DNA of 64,000 nucleotides from Bradyrhizobium sp. 195 (GCF_023101665.1 NZ_CP082161.1:4836001-4900000); one strand, 5' to 3'; positions 45,988 through 54,900 are shown, counted from the first letter of the stretch. The notes: generated by a model from the sequence alone, not told the origin. Translations and numbers: made by a program.

Positions 45988-48396
45988 TCATTTGAACGCC
46001 ACCTTCATACCTGCAACGAACAGGCGCGGCGAGCCCGCATAGATCGATCCCGTCGTGTTTGCGAGCGTGCTCCCGGGAATTTGAAGGCCGGCCGCCGTCA
46101 CCGTATTTGCGATGTTGTTTGCCGACGCAACATAAGTGCGATCGAATACGTTCCTGACTTCGAAAAACAGATTGAGTGACCTGAAAGTGTCGGACACCAG
46201 ATCGGTCTTGTAGTGGACGTTCACATTGACCAGTTCATAGCCCGGCGCCTTCAGCAGATTCGCATTGTCCATGTAGAAGGAGTCCTTCCACTGGACCTCG
46301 ACGAAGCCTCCGAGGCCAGCCAGCGGTCCGGCGAACTCGTCGTAGCCAATGCGGGCTGTCAGCTCATTGGGTGAGATACCGGGAATCTTGTTACCCGCAC
46401 GGTTGAAGCTGAAGACGGCGCCATTGGTGATGTTCTCGACATATTCGGTGTAGACCTCATCGAGATAGGTATACGCCGCCATGAACCGCCAGCCCGGATA
46501 GAACTTCCAGTCGGCGGCAAGCTCGATGCCGCGGTGCTCCGACCGCGGCGCGTTGAACATATAGGTCGTGTTGCTCGCGCTGGGATTGCTGGCGGCCTGG
46601 CTGACCAATTCATTCCGGAAGAACTCGTAGAATGCCGTTGCACTCAGCTTGACCGCATTGCTTGGCGTCCAATCAAAGCCGAGATCATAGCCGACATTGG
46701 TTTGCGTCTTGAGCTGAGTGTTGTTGCCGAAATCACCGTTCGGAAGAACGAACAGATTCGACACTTGCGGCGTTCCGTAACCGGTCGCGACCCGTCCGCG
46801 AAACTGCCATTCCTGATTGAGCCTGTAGAGCAGCGCCAATTCGGGAGCCGTGTTCTCAATCCTGCGGTCGACGGCGGTGGGCGTAGGTATCGTAACGACC
46901 GGAACGTTGATCGTGTTGTATTTGTAGAGGGTATTGACGCCCTTCAGAATGGTGGTTTCCCATCCAATTCCGGCGATCGCGGTCAAGTCGGGAGTGAGCT
47001 TCAACTCCTCCCTCGCCCGTATCCCGTAGTTGGATGTATCGCTGTAGGTGTTGGCCGAGATCAGTCCCAGCGTGGCGTTTCCGCCGGGCATGACGTTACG
47101 CGTGTCGCTCGAGGCCACGAGCGTGTTGTACCAGGCGCCAACCAATGTGGTGGACTCCATGCCGAAGATCTCGCCGCGCTTCGTGATGTCGCTCATGTAG
47201 TTGTACGAGGGGAAATCGCCGATCGCGCTGGTCGCGCCGGTGGGCTGGCTGATGTTCCTGTCGTCGAAGACGAACTGGTTCCGCCAAGTCATCGTGTTAT
47301 CGAAGTCGTGCTCCCATCGTGCTCCGACAATGGTTCGTCGATCGTTTCGCCCGAGACCTGCTTGCGTCGCTGTCTCGGTGTCCTTGCCGCCGTTAAAGCC
47401 GTTGTTGAAGAGAGACACGGTGGGACATCCGGCGGCCGCCGTTGCACCGGTCGAGCACCCCCGCTGGAACGGATTGGTGTAGAACTGGTTCAGCGACTGC
47501 CGGATCGGCAGCCGCGCGCTGAGATCGTTGTTGATGATCTTGACCGTGAAGCGATCGTCCGGCGTCGCCTGGAGGGTGCCGAGGAAGTTGACGGTCTGGG
47601 TATTGAACCAGCTGTTGCCGATGTAGCCGTCGCCCCTTGTGTCGCTCGCGAACAGCGAGCCCTCGAAATTCCCGACCTTCTTGCCGGCGGCGAGGTAGTT
47701 GTTGAGATAGCCGTAGCTGCCGCCGTCGACGCCATATTCGACGCCGTCGATCGTGCCGCCCGGCCGCGTCCGGAAATTGAGCGCGCCGCCGGTCGCATAA
47801 TTGCCGTAGAGCGCCGACGAAGGGCCGCGGACCACGTCGATCGCACCATAGGCATGGGGATCGATCAGGTCGCTGCGCGACAGACCGTCCGGCTGTGTCA
47901 CCGGGAAGCCGTCCTCGAAGATCACGAGATTGCGGATCGCGAAGCCGTTGCGGGCGTTGGAGCCGCGAATCGAGATGCCGAAGTCCCGGGGACCGTTGCC
48001 CTGCTTGATCGAAATGCCCGGACTGTCCCGCAGGACGTCGCTGACCGAAAACGACGGGCGATTGTCGAACTGGCTGCGGTCGATGGTGGTCGCGGTCTGG
48101 CCGGCCGGCGACTGGTTGAGGCTAGCCCGCGCTTCGCCGGCGCTCCCGGCGTTGTTCTGCCCATGGGCGCCATCGGTCGCGTTCCGCGCGACCGGCCTCA
48201 CGGCACGGGCCGCCGAAGCGGAGCGCGATCGCGATGGCCGGGTGATTGGCTTGGGACGGGCGACCTGCGGCGCCTCGACCGTCACCGCGGGGAGCGCTTC
48301 CGAGGCAGACTGGGCGAGCGCGCCTGAACCGATCGGGGACACCAGTCCGACAAGCACGGGCAAGCCCGCGCTCCCGATCGCACGAATGCGTAACAT
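45988..48396 (-). CDS. pcuB: TonB-dependent outer-membrane receptor, probably for copper
   Basis: About 802 residues from ATG 48396 (MLRIRAIGSAGLPV); an ATG at 48414 would add six residues. After a signal peptide comes an Ala/Arg/Ser-rich linker, then the plug domain (SVSDVLRDSPGISIKQGNG; DVVRGPSSALYGNYATGG). A 22-strand barrel follows, with a closing segment ending GMKVAFK. The TonB-box region is probably AVTVEAP near the mature start. Receptors beside PCuAC and CopCD genes are thought to import copper or a Cu chelate. In B. japonicum the equivalent PcuB was reported as dispensable under the conditions tested. Confidence 0.85.
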   Translation of the reverse strand: MLRIRAIGSAGLPVLVGLVSPIGSGALAQSASEALPAVTVEAPQVARPKPITRPSRSRSASAARAVRPVARNATDGAHGQNNAGSAGEARASLNQSPAGQTATTIDRSQFDNRPSFSVSDVLRDSPGISIKQGNGPRDFGISIRGSNARNGFAIRNLVIFEDGFPVTQPDGLSRSDLIDPHAYGAIDVVRGPSSALYGNYATGGALNFRTRPGGTIDGVEYGVDGGSYGYLNNYLAAGKKVGNFEGSLFASDTRGDGYIGNSWFNTQTVNFLGTLQATPDDRFTVKIINNDLSARLPIRQSLNQFYTNPFQRGCSTGATAAAGCPTVSLFNNGFNGGKDTETATQAGLGRNDRRTIVGARWEHDFDNTMTWRNQFVFDDRNISQPTGATSAIGDFPSYNYMSDITKRGEIFGMESTTLVGAWYNTLVASSDTRNVMPGGNATLGLISANTYSDTSNYGIRAREELKLTPDLTAIAGIGWETTILKGVNTLYKYNTINVPVVTIPTPTAVDRRIENTAPELALLYRLNQEWQFRGRVATGYGTPQVSNLFVLPNGDFGNNTQLKTQTNVGYDLGFDWTPSNAVKLSATAFYEFFRNELVSQAASNPSASNTTYMFNAPRSEHRGIELAADWKFYPGWRFMAAYTYLDEVYTEYVENITNGAVFSFNRAGNKIPGISPNELTARIGYDEFAGPLAGLGGFVEVQWKDSFYMDNANLLKAPGYELVNVNVHYKTDLVSDTFRSLNLFFEVRNVFDRTYVASANNIANTVTAAGLQIPGSTLANTTGSIYAGSPRLFVAGMKVAFK

Positions 48397-48489
48397 CTCT
48401 TGAATTCCTGACATCCGGCATGTCGGCCGGTCATTGAGCACGCCATCGGCACGCAACGGCGCGCACCAACGGTTCGGTTTGTCGCTACG

Positions 48490-48876
48490 TCAGGAAGATT
48501 GAGGTGGGGCGCGCGCCTGAGCGCTCGTGCCCGCGTGAACGGCGATCGCAAGCGCATCCGCCGGGTGCCACACCACGGGTTCGGCATGGCGGAAGGGAAT
48601 TTGGAGTACCGCATGCGTCGGCGAATCGAGCGACGCATTGGCTTGGCCCAGACAACACAGGGCGCACGCGCCGGCATGCGCGGTCGGCGCGCCGGTCCGA
48701 TCGTTCAGGCCGCCTTGATCGCCCCCACTGTGGCAGATGATTCCGGCAGACAGCGGATCGGCAACGGCGAGCCCCGTCGCCCAGCAGGCGGCAATCGGCG
48801 CCAGCACCTGCATCGCCAAAGCGAGCAAGACCAGGGGCAGGAATTCTTGTAGCCGCGCGCGCATCCGCCGAACCAT
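48490..48876 (-). CDS. pcuA: DUF2946 protein, first gene of the copper operon
   Basis: About 128 residues (or 124 from ATG 48864). It has a signal/anchor helix (FLPLVLLALAMQVLAPIAACW), the DUF2946 Cys pattern with an IICHSGG segment and CALCC in the middle, and a tail ending ARAPPQSS. His and Cys are plentiful, consistent with metal binding. DUF2946 genes commonly precede TonB-dependent receptor genes. The position before the receptor matches pcuA, which encodes a periplasmic protein in B. japonicum; naming is by gene order only. The receptor start is 93 bases downstream. Confidence 0.65.
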   Translation of the reverse strand: MVRRMRARLQEFLPLVLLALAMQVLAPIAACWATGLAVADPLSAGIICHSGGDQGGLNDRTGAPTAHAGACALCCLGQANASLDSPTHAVLQIPFRHAEPVVWHPADALAIAVHAGTSAQARAPPQSS

Positions 48877-49296
48877 TCGTTCGTCTGCTAACTAAACACC
48901 GTGCCGGCCCCAAGTCGAGGTCAGTTCCGCCGCCTTCTTGGTCCAGCGCAAATTTGGCCGAGAACCGTGGTCGGAGTAACCCACCACGGGACCGGGGTCG
49001 GGGATTTGAGGCGCGTCAAACGGCCCGCCGCCCACAGATTTCTTAGATTTGTCATATACTTGGGGGCCAAAAGCCCGATCATTTCGCCAACTGCTCGAAT
49101 TTTGAACATTCGTTGCCGAAAATGATGACAAGTGAGAAAAGTTGATCTAGCATCCCTCTTGCTCAGGCGCTGACCGCGAGGTCAAGGCCTGGTGGTCCAA
49201 GTCTCGGGAGGAGCCCCTGGCGCGCAAAACGCAGCGTCGCCCCGTCAATCAAGAGCAAATCTTAGAATCGGGGATAATAGGGTCGACACAATTTTT
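48877..49296. other. Intergenic region, no gene assigned
   Basis: Divergent region between the copper operon (minus) and the globin gene (plus). Several short open frames occur on both strands, but none has a good start signal or a recognisable domain. The part from about 49200 to 49296 could be a short transcribed leader or small RNA ending at the strong terminator at 49297. No clear metal-responsive operator was seen upstream of the copper genes. Confidence 0.5.
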
Positions 49297-49326
49297 GAGC
49301 GGGGCCAGGGCCCCGCTCTTTTTTTG
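49297..49326 (+). terminator. Strong rho-independent terminator upstream of the globin gene
   Basis: Stem GAGCGGGGCC (49297-49306) pairs perfectly with GGCCCCGCTC (49309-49318) and is followed by seven T. It points in the plus direction, yet no plus-strand gene precedes it. It therefore ends either a small RNA or an attenuated leader of the globin gene, which begins at 49347. Confidence 0.8.
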
Positions 49327-49346
49327 TCCGCGAGGCTGAGGCGCCG

Positions 49347-49751
49347 ATGCATGCGTCTCCCAATCCCATCGAAAAGAGTTTTGAGCTTGCAGCCTCCCGT
49401 TGCACTGATCTCACGCCGCTCGTCTATCAACGGTTGTTCAAAGAGCATCCTGAAACACAGGCGATGTTCCGCTCGCAAGGCAGCGGGCTCGTGATGGGGT
49501 CGATGCTCGCGCTGACGATCGAGGCGATCCTCGACTTCGCAGGCCAGCGGCGCGGGCATTTCCGGCTGATCACCTGCGAGATCGCCTCGCACGATGGCTA
49601 CGGCACGCCGCGCGAGCTGTTCATCGCCTTCTTCGCCGTCATCAGGGATACGCTGCGCGATCTGCTCGGCGATGAATGGTCGACCGAGATCGCGCAAGCC
49701 TGGGACACATTGCTCGTCGACATCGACGCACTCACCGGCGCGACCGGCTGA
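49347..49751 (+). CDS. Single-domain globin
   Basis: A 134-residue bacterial globin. The segment EIASHDGYGTPRELF aligns with the F-helix of Vitreoscilla haemoglobin (KHCQAGV...HYPIV), which makes His82 the likely proximal haem ligand. LGDEWSTEIAQAWDTLLVDI matches the C-terminal helix pattern of that family. The first helix ends with YQRLFKEHPETQAMF, the common globin B/C-corner pattern. No reductase domain follows, so it needs a separate reductase. Possible roles are O2 or NO handling. It follows a terminator by 20 bases; the sugar ABC genes start 138 bases downstream. Confidence 0.75.
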   Translation: MHASPNPIEKSFELAASRCTDLTPLVYQRLFKEHPETQAMFRSQGSGLVMGSMLALTIEAILDFAGQRRGHFRLITCEIASHDGYGTPRELFIAFFAVIRDTLRDLLGDEWSTEIAQAWDTLLVDIDALTGATG

Positions 49752-49889
49752 CGCTTTGCGCTGCACCAACCCGGCTTGCCGCGATGGCGAGTGATTGCGG
49801 ATTGAGTGGCACCAACTCTTGTGAGACACTTTCGGACATCGGTCGCGCAATCAATGACGCGCCGACGATAAAGTGTATGGGAGCGAGCG

Positions 49890-50912
49890 ATGTCCGGGAC
49901 GAAAGATTTCTCGACGACGAGGCGCGATCTTCTTCAGGCGGCCGCGACCGCCGGCGCCGGAGCTGCCCTCTTCGGCAGCATGGGTATCAATCCAGCACTG
50001 GCGGCCGAAGTCGGACGCAGCGAGAAGCCGCTGAAGGCGGCATTCTCCAATGCGGGCCTTCAGGCCACCTGGTGCGCACAGGGCAAGCAGGCCGCGGAGT
50101 TCTGGGGCAAGCTGTTCAACGTCGAGGTCACCTGGTTCGATGGCCAGCTCGACGCCGTGAAGCAGCGCGCGGCGATCGACAACATGGCCTCGCAGAAATG
50201 GGATTTCGTCGCGATCCAGGCCTTCGGCATCGGCACCCTCACCCAGCCCGTGCAGAAAATGATCGACGCCGGCACGCCCGTGATCGACATGGACACGCTG
50301 ATCGCGCCGCTCGACCAGATCAACGTCCACTCCTTCCTCGCCCCCGACAACGAGTTCATGGGCGCCTCGGTGACCCAGGCCCTCTGCAACGCCATGGGCG
50401 GCAAGGGCAAGATCATCATGACGCAAGGCGCGCTCGGCCATACCGGCGCGCAAGGCCGCGCCAAGGGCTTCACCTCGGTGGTCAAGCAATTCCCCGGGAT
50501 CGAGGTACTCGATACCCAGCCGGCCGACTGGGACGTCTCCAAGACGGCGCGTCTGTGGGAAACGTATCTGACCAAGTATCCGCAAATCGACGCGGCGTTC
50601 TTCCACAATGACGACATGGCGCTCGCCGCCGCCAACATCATGAAGGCGCGGGGCCGCACCAACATCCTGATCGGCGGCGTCGACGCCATGCCGCCGGCGA
50701 TCCAGGCCGTCAGCGAGGGCCGCATGTTCGCGACCGTCCGCAACCCCTCCTGCCGCATCCATGGCGGCGCCATCATCGCGGGCGTCTCGGCCGTGGTCGG
50801 CGGCGAGAAGAGCGGACAGGGCATTCCCAAGAACGTCGTCACCGACGGCCCGGTCGTGACCAAGGCCAATGCCGCCGGAATGCAGTGGATGCAGGATCAC
50901 TTCCTGATCTGA
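49890..50912 (+). CDS. Sugar ABC transporter substrate-binding protein, RbsB type
   Basis: Periplasmic binding protein of 340 residues exported by a Tat-like signal (TTRRDLLQAAATAGAGAALFG). The mature part has the periplasmic-binding-protein-like (Peripla_BP_4) pattern: AAIDNMASQKWDFVAIQA, then AGTPVIDMDT, FFHNDDMALAAANIMKA and IGGVDAMPPAIQAV. RBS GGGAGCGAG lies just before the ATG. It heads a three-gene operon with an RbsA-like ATPase and an RbsC-like permease. The sugar is unknown; no catabolic gene is adjacent. Confidence 0.92.
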   Translation: MSGTKDFSTTRRDLLQAAATAGAGAALFGSMGINPALAAEVGRSEKPLKAAFSNAGLQATWCAQGKQAAEFWGKLFNVEVTWFDGQLDAVKQRAAIDNMASQKWDFVAIQAFGIGTLTQPVQKMIDAGTPVIDMDTLIAPLDQINVHSFLAPDNEFMGASVTQALCNAMGGKGKIIMTQGALGHTGAQGRAKGFTSVVKQFPGIEVLDTQPADWDVSKTARLWETYLTKYPQIDAAFFHNDDMALAAANIMKARGRTNILIGGVDAMPPAIQAVSEGRMFATVRNPSCRIHGGAIIAGVSAVVGGEKSGQGIPKNVVTDGPVVTKANAAGMQWMQDHFLI

Positions 50913-50933
50913 GCCTCCAAGATCTGAACTTTC

Positions 50934-52436
50934 ATGTCAGAGGGTCGCTCGCCCATCCTTGAACTGCAGGGCATCACGAAGAGCTTCGGCGGCGTCGAAG
51001 CACTCCGTGGTGTCGACTTCGCGCTTCTTCCCGGCGAGATCCACGGTCTCGTCGGCGAGAACGGCGCCGGAAAAAGCACGCTGATGAAGATCATCGCCGG
51101 CGTGCACACCGAATTCTCCGGACGCTTCCTGATCGACGGGACGGAGACACATTTTCGCTCGGCCCGCGACGCGCACGCGGCCGGCATCGCCATGGTGCAT
51201 CAGGAGCTCTCTGTCGCGCCCGACCTCACGGTCGCCGAGAACGTCTTCCTCGGCAACCAGCCGACCAACGCCTTGGGCCTCGTGCAATGGCGGCGCATGG
51301 CGCGCGAGGCCGGCGAGCAGCTCGCCCGCTTCGGCATCGACGTCGATCCGATGAGCAGGCTCGGCGACTTGCCGATCGGGCTGCAGCAGCTGATCGAGAT
51401 CGCCCGCGTGCTGTTCTCCGGCGCCCGCATCGTCATCCTGGACGAGCCGACCTCCGCCCTCTCCCCGCCCGAGGTCGAGCGGCTGTTCGCAACGCTTCGG
51501 CGCCTGCGCGAGCAAGGCACTGCCATCGTCTTCATTTCGCATTTCATCGAGGATATTTTGCGCGTGTCCGACACCGTGACTGTGTTCCGCAACGGGCGGA
51601 AGGTCGCGGAGACGGCGAGCGCCGCGACCAGCAAGGGCGCGCTGATCGAAGCGATGATCGGCCGCGGCGGCGAGGCGCTCGAGCACAGCTACACCGACGA
51701 TCTGATGTTGCCACAACCGAGCGGAAGCTCGGTGATCCTGAAGGTCGACCAGCTATCGCTCGCCCGCACTCTTCAAGACGTCTCCTTCGAGGCGCGCGCC
51801 AGCGAGGTGCTCGGCATTTACGGCTTCATGGGCTGTGGCCAGCAGGAGCTGTCGCGCATCCTGTTCGGCAAGCTGAAGCCGGACAGCGGCACGCTCGCGG
51901 TCGAGGGCAAGCCAAAGACCTTCGCCAGCACGGCGGCGGCCCGGCGGGCCGGGGTGGCGCTGGTGCCCGAGAGCCGGCGCGACATGCTGTTTCACCAGGA
52001 GCCGGTCTACAAGAACATCTCGATCAGCATTCTGGACCGCATCTCGGCGCTGCTGCTGAAGCCGGCGCAGGAGCGCGACATTGCCCAGCGCCAGGTCGAG
52101 CAGCTGCAGATCAGGCCGCCGGTGGTCGGCCTCGACCTCGGCATGCTCTCCGGCGGCAATCAGCAGAAGGTCGCGCTGGCGAAATGGCTGACCTACCCGC
52201 CCAAGCTTTTGGTGTTGTGCGAGCCGACCCGCGGCATGGATGTCGGCGCCAAGAACGACGTCATCAACATCGTCCGCGACCTCCGCGCCAAGGGCCTTGC
52301 GATCATCGTGCTCTCGACCGAGCCGGAAACGGTGCTGTCGCTGGCCGACCGCATCCTCGTGCTCAAGCGCGGCGCGGTGGTACGGGAATTCAAGAACGAG
52401 CCGGTCAGCAAGGACCGCCTGCTGGAAGCGGCGTGA
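50934..52436 (+). CDS. Sugar ABC transporter ATPase with two ABC domains, RbsA/MglA type
   Basis: A 500-residue ATPase with tandem ABC domains. The first has Walker A GENGAGKST and Walker B VILDEPTSAL. The second is degenerate at Walker A (GFMGCGQQEL), as is normal for this family, but keeps the signature LSGGNQQKV. It starts 21 bases after the binding-protein gene. The permease gene follows after 12 bases. Confidence 0.94.
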   Translation: MSEGRSPILELQGITKSFGGVEALRGVDFALLPGEIHGLVGENGAGKSTLMKIIAGVHTEFSGRFLIDGTETHFRSARDAHAAGIAMVHQELSVAPDLTVAENVFLGNQPTNALGLVQWRRMAREAGEQLARFGIDVDPMSRLGDLPIGLQQLIEIARVLFSGARIVILDEPTSALSPPEVERLFATLRRLREQGTAIVFISHFIEDILRVSDTVTVFRNGRKVAETASAATSKGALIEAMIGRGGEALEHSYTDDLMLPQPSGSSVILKVDQLSLARTLQDVSFEARASEVLGIYGFMGCGQQELSRILFGKLKPDSGTLAVEGKPKTFASTAAARRAGVALVPESRRDMLFHQEPVYKNISISILDRISALLLKPAQERDIAQRQVEQLQIRPPVVGLDLGMLSGGNQQKVALAKWLTYPPKLLVLCEPTRGMDVGAKNDVINIVRDLRAKGLAIIVLSTEPETVLSLADRILVLKRGAVVREFKNEPVSKDRLLEAA

Positions 52437-52448
52437 CGGAGAAGCACC

Positions 52449-53477
52449 ATGGCGAGCAGTGAAACGGTTCCGGCGGTGGGGCAGCGGGCACGCGGTCTAG
52501 CGCCCTTCCTGCGCTCGCAGATGCGCAACATCGCCCCGTTCCTGACGCTGATCTTCCTGTCCGGCTTCTTCGCCTTTGCCAGCCCGTCCTTCGCGACGCT
52601 GGACAATCTCGGCAACATCCTGACGCAAGTGTCGGTCACCGGCATCATCGCGGTCGGCCTCACCTTCGTGATCCTCTGCGCCGAGATCGACCTGTCGATC
52701 GCCAGCATCGCCAACGTCACCGGCATCGCGGTCGCCTACTTCACGCTCCAGGAATCCTACGTCAACATCGCCAACGTGCCGCTGCCCGGCGCAGTCGCGA
52801 TTCTGCTGTCGATCCTGCTCTGCGCCCTGCTCGGCCTCGTCAATGCCCTCGGGCTGACCGTGATCGGCATCCCCTCCTTCATCATGACCTTGGCGATGAT
52901 GCAGATCGCGGCCGGCATCTCGGCGCTGCTGGTGCGCGGACAGATCGCCTACAAGGTTCCGAGCCTGATCACGACGCTCGGCTCGGGCTCGATCGGCGGC
53001 ATCCCTTGGCTCGTCATCGTCGCAGCCATCATGCTGCTCGCCGGCCATCTGGTGCTGACCTACACGCGCTTCGGCCGCTACGTCTACATGGTCGGCGGAA
53101 ACCGCGAGGCGGCCGAGTATGCCGGCCTTAACGTCAAGCTCATCCTCGGCGCGGTGATGGTGATCTCGGCGGTCTGCTCCGGCATCGGCGGCATGCTGGG
53201 CGTCGCCCATTTCGGCAGCGCGCAGCAGAACGAGTTCGACACCTATCTGCTCGACTCCATCGCCGCCGTCGTCGTCGGCGGCACCAGCCTGTTCGGCGGC
53301 CGCGGCGGCATCGGCAACACCATCGTCGGTCTTTTCGTGCTCGGTGTTCTCAATAACGGCCTCGACCACGTCAACATCGACAGCTTCCTGAAGATCCTGA
53401 TCCGCGGCCTGATCCTCTTGGCTGCGCTGGTCATCAACGTCTATGCGCAGCGGCTGAGGGAAAAAGCGGCGGAGTAG
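52449..53477 (+). CDS. Sugar ABC transporter permease, RbsC type
   Basis: A 342-residue inner-membrane permease with about ten hydrophobic segments. The RbsC-family sequence GLTFVILCAEIDLSI (where E. coli has TGGIDLSVGS) is early, and ANREAAEYAGL and GGTSLFGGRGGIGNTIVG are in the second half. Last gene of the operon; no terminator hairpin with T-run follows, only palindromic repeats. Confidence 0.93.
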   Translation: MASSETVPAVGQRARGLAPFLRSQMRNIAPFLTLIFLSGFFAFASPSFATLDNLGNILTQVSVTGIIAVGLTFVILCAEIDLSIASIANVTGIAVAYFTLQESYVNIANVPLPGAVAILLSILLCALLGLVNALGLTVIGIPSFIMTLAMMQIAAGISALLVRGQIAYKVPSLITTLGSGSIGGIPWLVIVAAIMLLAGHLVLTYTRFGRYVYMVGGNREAAEYAGLNVKLILGAVMVISAVCSGIGGMLGVAHFGSAQQNEFDTYLLDSIAAVVVGGTSLFGGRGGIGNTIVGLFVLGVLNNGLDHVNIDSFLKILIRGLILLAALVINVYAQRLREKAAE

Positions 53478-53572
53478 CCTCCGCTCGAAACAAAAAGTGC
53501 GAAAACAACCCCATGCACAGTAACCGGGGCTAGCGAAATCAATGGCTTGCCGGCGACGCGCAAAAGGGTGAT

Positions 53573-53621
53573 CCGTCGCCCTTCGAGGCCTCCGCTGCGC
53601 TCCGGCACCTCAGGGTGACGG
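53573..53621. repeat. Palindromic intergenic repeat element
   Basis: An imperfect inverted repeat with ends CCGTCGCCCT and AGGGTGACGG (one mismatch) around GAGGCCTCCGC...GCTCCGGCACCT. I recognise this as a dispersed intergenic element type in Bradyrhizobium-like genomes. It lies 30 bases before another palindrome, downstream of the sugar permease gene. Confidence 0.65.
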
Positions 53622-53651
53622 AGAGAGAGCGAGGCTCGCTGTATCGATCCC

Positions 53652-53731
53652 GTCATTGCGAGCGCAGCGAAGCAATCCAGAATCATTCCGCGGTGGCAGC
53701 CTGGATTGCTTCGCTGCGCTCGCAATGACGA
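53652..53731. repeat. Perfect 30-bp inverted repeat (REP-like)
   Basis: Arms 53652-53681 and 53702-53731 are perfect inverted copies of 30 bases (beginning CGTCATTGCGAGCGCAGCG) separated by 20 bases. This is a very common intergenic palindrome in Bradyrhizobium and related genomes. It lies between the convergent sugar permease and ATC-hydrolase genes. No transposase is near. The whole gap 53478-53770 contains no other gene. Confidence 0.85.
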
Positions 53732-53770
53732 TGTGGCGACAAGAGGGCTGAACAACGTTGAGAACGTTGC

Positions 53771-54475
53771 TTAGCTCCCGGCGGTCCGGTCCGGCGGAAG
53801 CCGCGAAAATCTGAAATCGCAGTGGCTCGCGCCGCCGGCCAGCGTTTGCGTCCGTTCCAGGCGGATGCCGCGCGTTGCGTAGGCGTCGAAATCGAGCCCG
53901 CAGATGTTCGGCAGGATGGCCTTGTCTCCGTGGCGAGCAGCGAATTTGCAGAAGCCGCAAGCCTTGTAGTCGATACCGAATTCAAAGTGGTCACCCGGAC
54001 CGGGTTCGACGAAATCGTAGACGAAATCTTCCGAAAACGCGTCCCGATGGCTCTTCGTGACGCTCTCTGCGGCCTGCTCGCGGAGCAACGCTTGGTTCTC
54101 CGGCGACATGAATTGGCGTCCCGCGGCTAGACGTTCCGCTTCAGGCACCGTGAGCAATTGCGCCTTGTAGGTTTCCCGCTCGATGTCGCCGATCACGGGC
54201 AGCGGCACGCCGTGTCGCCGGAGCACGCGGCTGATGGCCATGAAGCCCATGAGACGCATGAAGAAATCGCTCATGCGGCTTGCCGCGCCACCGACATAGG
54301 GCATTTGGGTGAGCACGAGCTCGAATTCGTCCATCACCTCCCGCCGGATGGCGTTGGTATCGGACACAAGGGCGCGCTTGGACAGCATCGTTTCGGCGAG
54401 GTCGAGCCGATGGCACATGGCGGCTTCCATGGCACCGCGATGCGCTTCGTAAAAGGAATGGATCGTCTCAGGCAT
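53771..54475 (-). CDS. L-2-amino-thiazoline-4-carboxylate (ATC) hydrolase-family protein
   Basis: A 234-residue protein of the ATC hydrolase family, whose founding members open the thiazoline ring of L-ATC on the way to L-cysteine in Pseudomonas. The C-terminal half has the family pattern: YDFVEPGPGDHFEFGIDYKAC, GFCKF and LPNICGLDFDAY, with three Cys and a His that probably form the active site. The family is broad and many members have no tested activity, so the substrate is uncertain. It lies 32 bases after a RidA-like gene, in one operon divergent from a LysR-type regulator. Confidence 0.8.
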   Translation of the reverse strand: MPETIHSFYEAHRGAMEAAMCHRLDLAETMLSKRALVSDTNAIRREVMDEFELVLTQMPYVGGAASRMSDFFMRLMGFMAISRVLRRHGVPLPVIGDIERETYKAQLLTVPEAERLAAGRQFMSPENQALLREQAAESVTKSHRDAFSEDFVYDFVEPGPGDHFEFGIDYKACGFCKFAARHGDKAILPNICGLDFDAYATRGIRLERTQTLAGGASHCDFRFSRLPPDRTAGS

Positions 54476-54507
54476 TGGATGTTTCTCGATCGGGTTGGAC
54501 TGTCACT

Positions 54508-54900
54508 TCACTCTGCAGCGATCGCCTCGATCTCCAGCAGCCATTTGCTGTCAACGGTCTCGACGATCACGACAGTTAACGCGGGCTGATGATCGCCGAG
54601 CATCGCGCGCCGAATGGTACGGTTGGTCACGACCTGGTTGCGGTCAGTCAGGAACGTCGTGACCTTGACCAGATGCGCGACGCCGAGGCCGGCTGCGGCG
54701 AGCACTTCCTTGACGTTGCGCCAGGCCTGCTCGCATTGCGCCTCGAAACCTTCGGGCACGGCGCCGTCGGAGCTTTCAGGGACCTGGCCGCTGATGAACA
54801 ACAGGCGCCGATGCTGCTTCAGTTCAAGTCCCATGCTGTAGCCGCCGGCGGGCGCGTTGACCGTTGCAGGATTGTGGCTGACGATATGAGCTGGGGACAT
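54508..54900 (-). CDS. RidA/YjgF-family protein lacking the catalytic Arg
   Basis: A 130-residue Rid-family protein. RidA proper deaminates enamine/imine intermediates such as 2-aminoacrylate. The fold markers are present: ISGQVPES, KVTTFLTD and LLEIEAIAAE. The Arg105 that binds the substrate carboxylate in RidA (normally in PARS) is Leu108 here (PALT), so it belongs to another Rid subfamily with different chemistry. It is the first gene of a two-gene operon with the ATC-hydrolase-like gene. Confidence 0.87.
   Translation of the reverse strand: MSPAHIVSHNPATVNAPAGGYSMGLELKQHRRLLFISGQVPESSDGAVPEGFEAQCEQAWRNVKEVLAAAGLGVAHLVKVTTFLTDRNQVVTNRTIRRAMLGDHQPALTVVIVETVDSKWLLEIEAIAAE

Noticed and set aside
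49217..49325. A short reading frame with LARKTQRRPVNQEQILES, resembling the start of a TetR-type regulator
   Set aside because: It has no start codon signal and runs straight into the terminator hairpin; the resemblance is too short to support a remnant.
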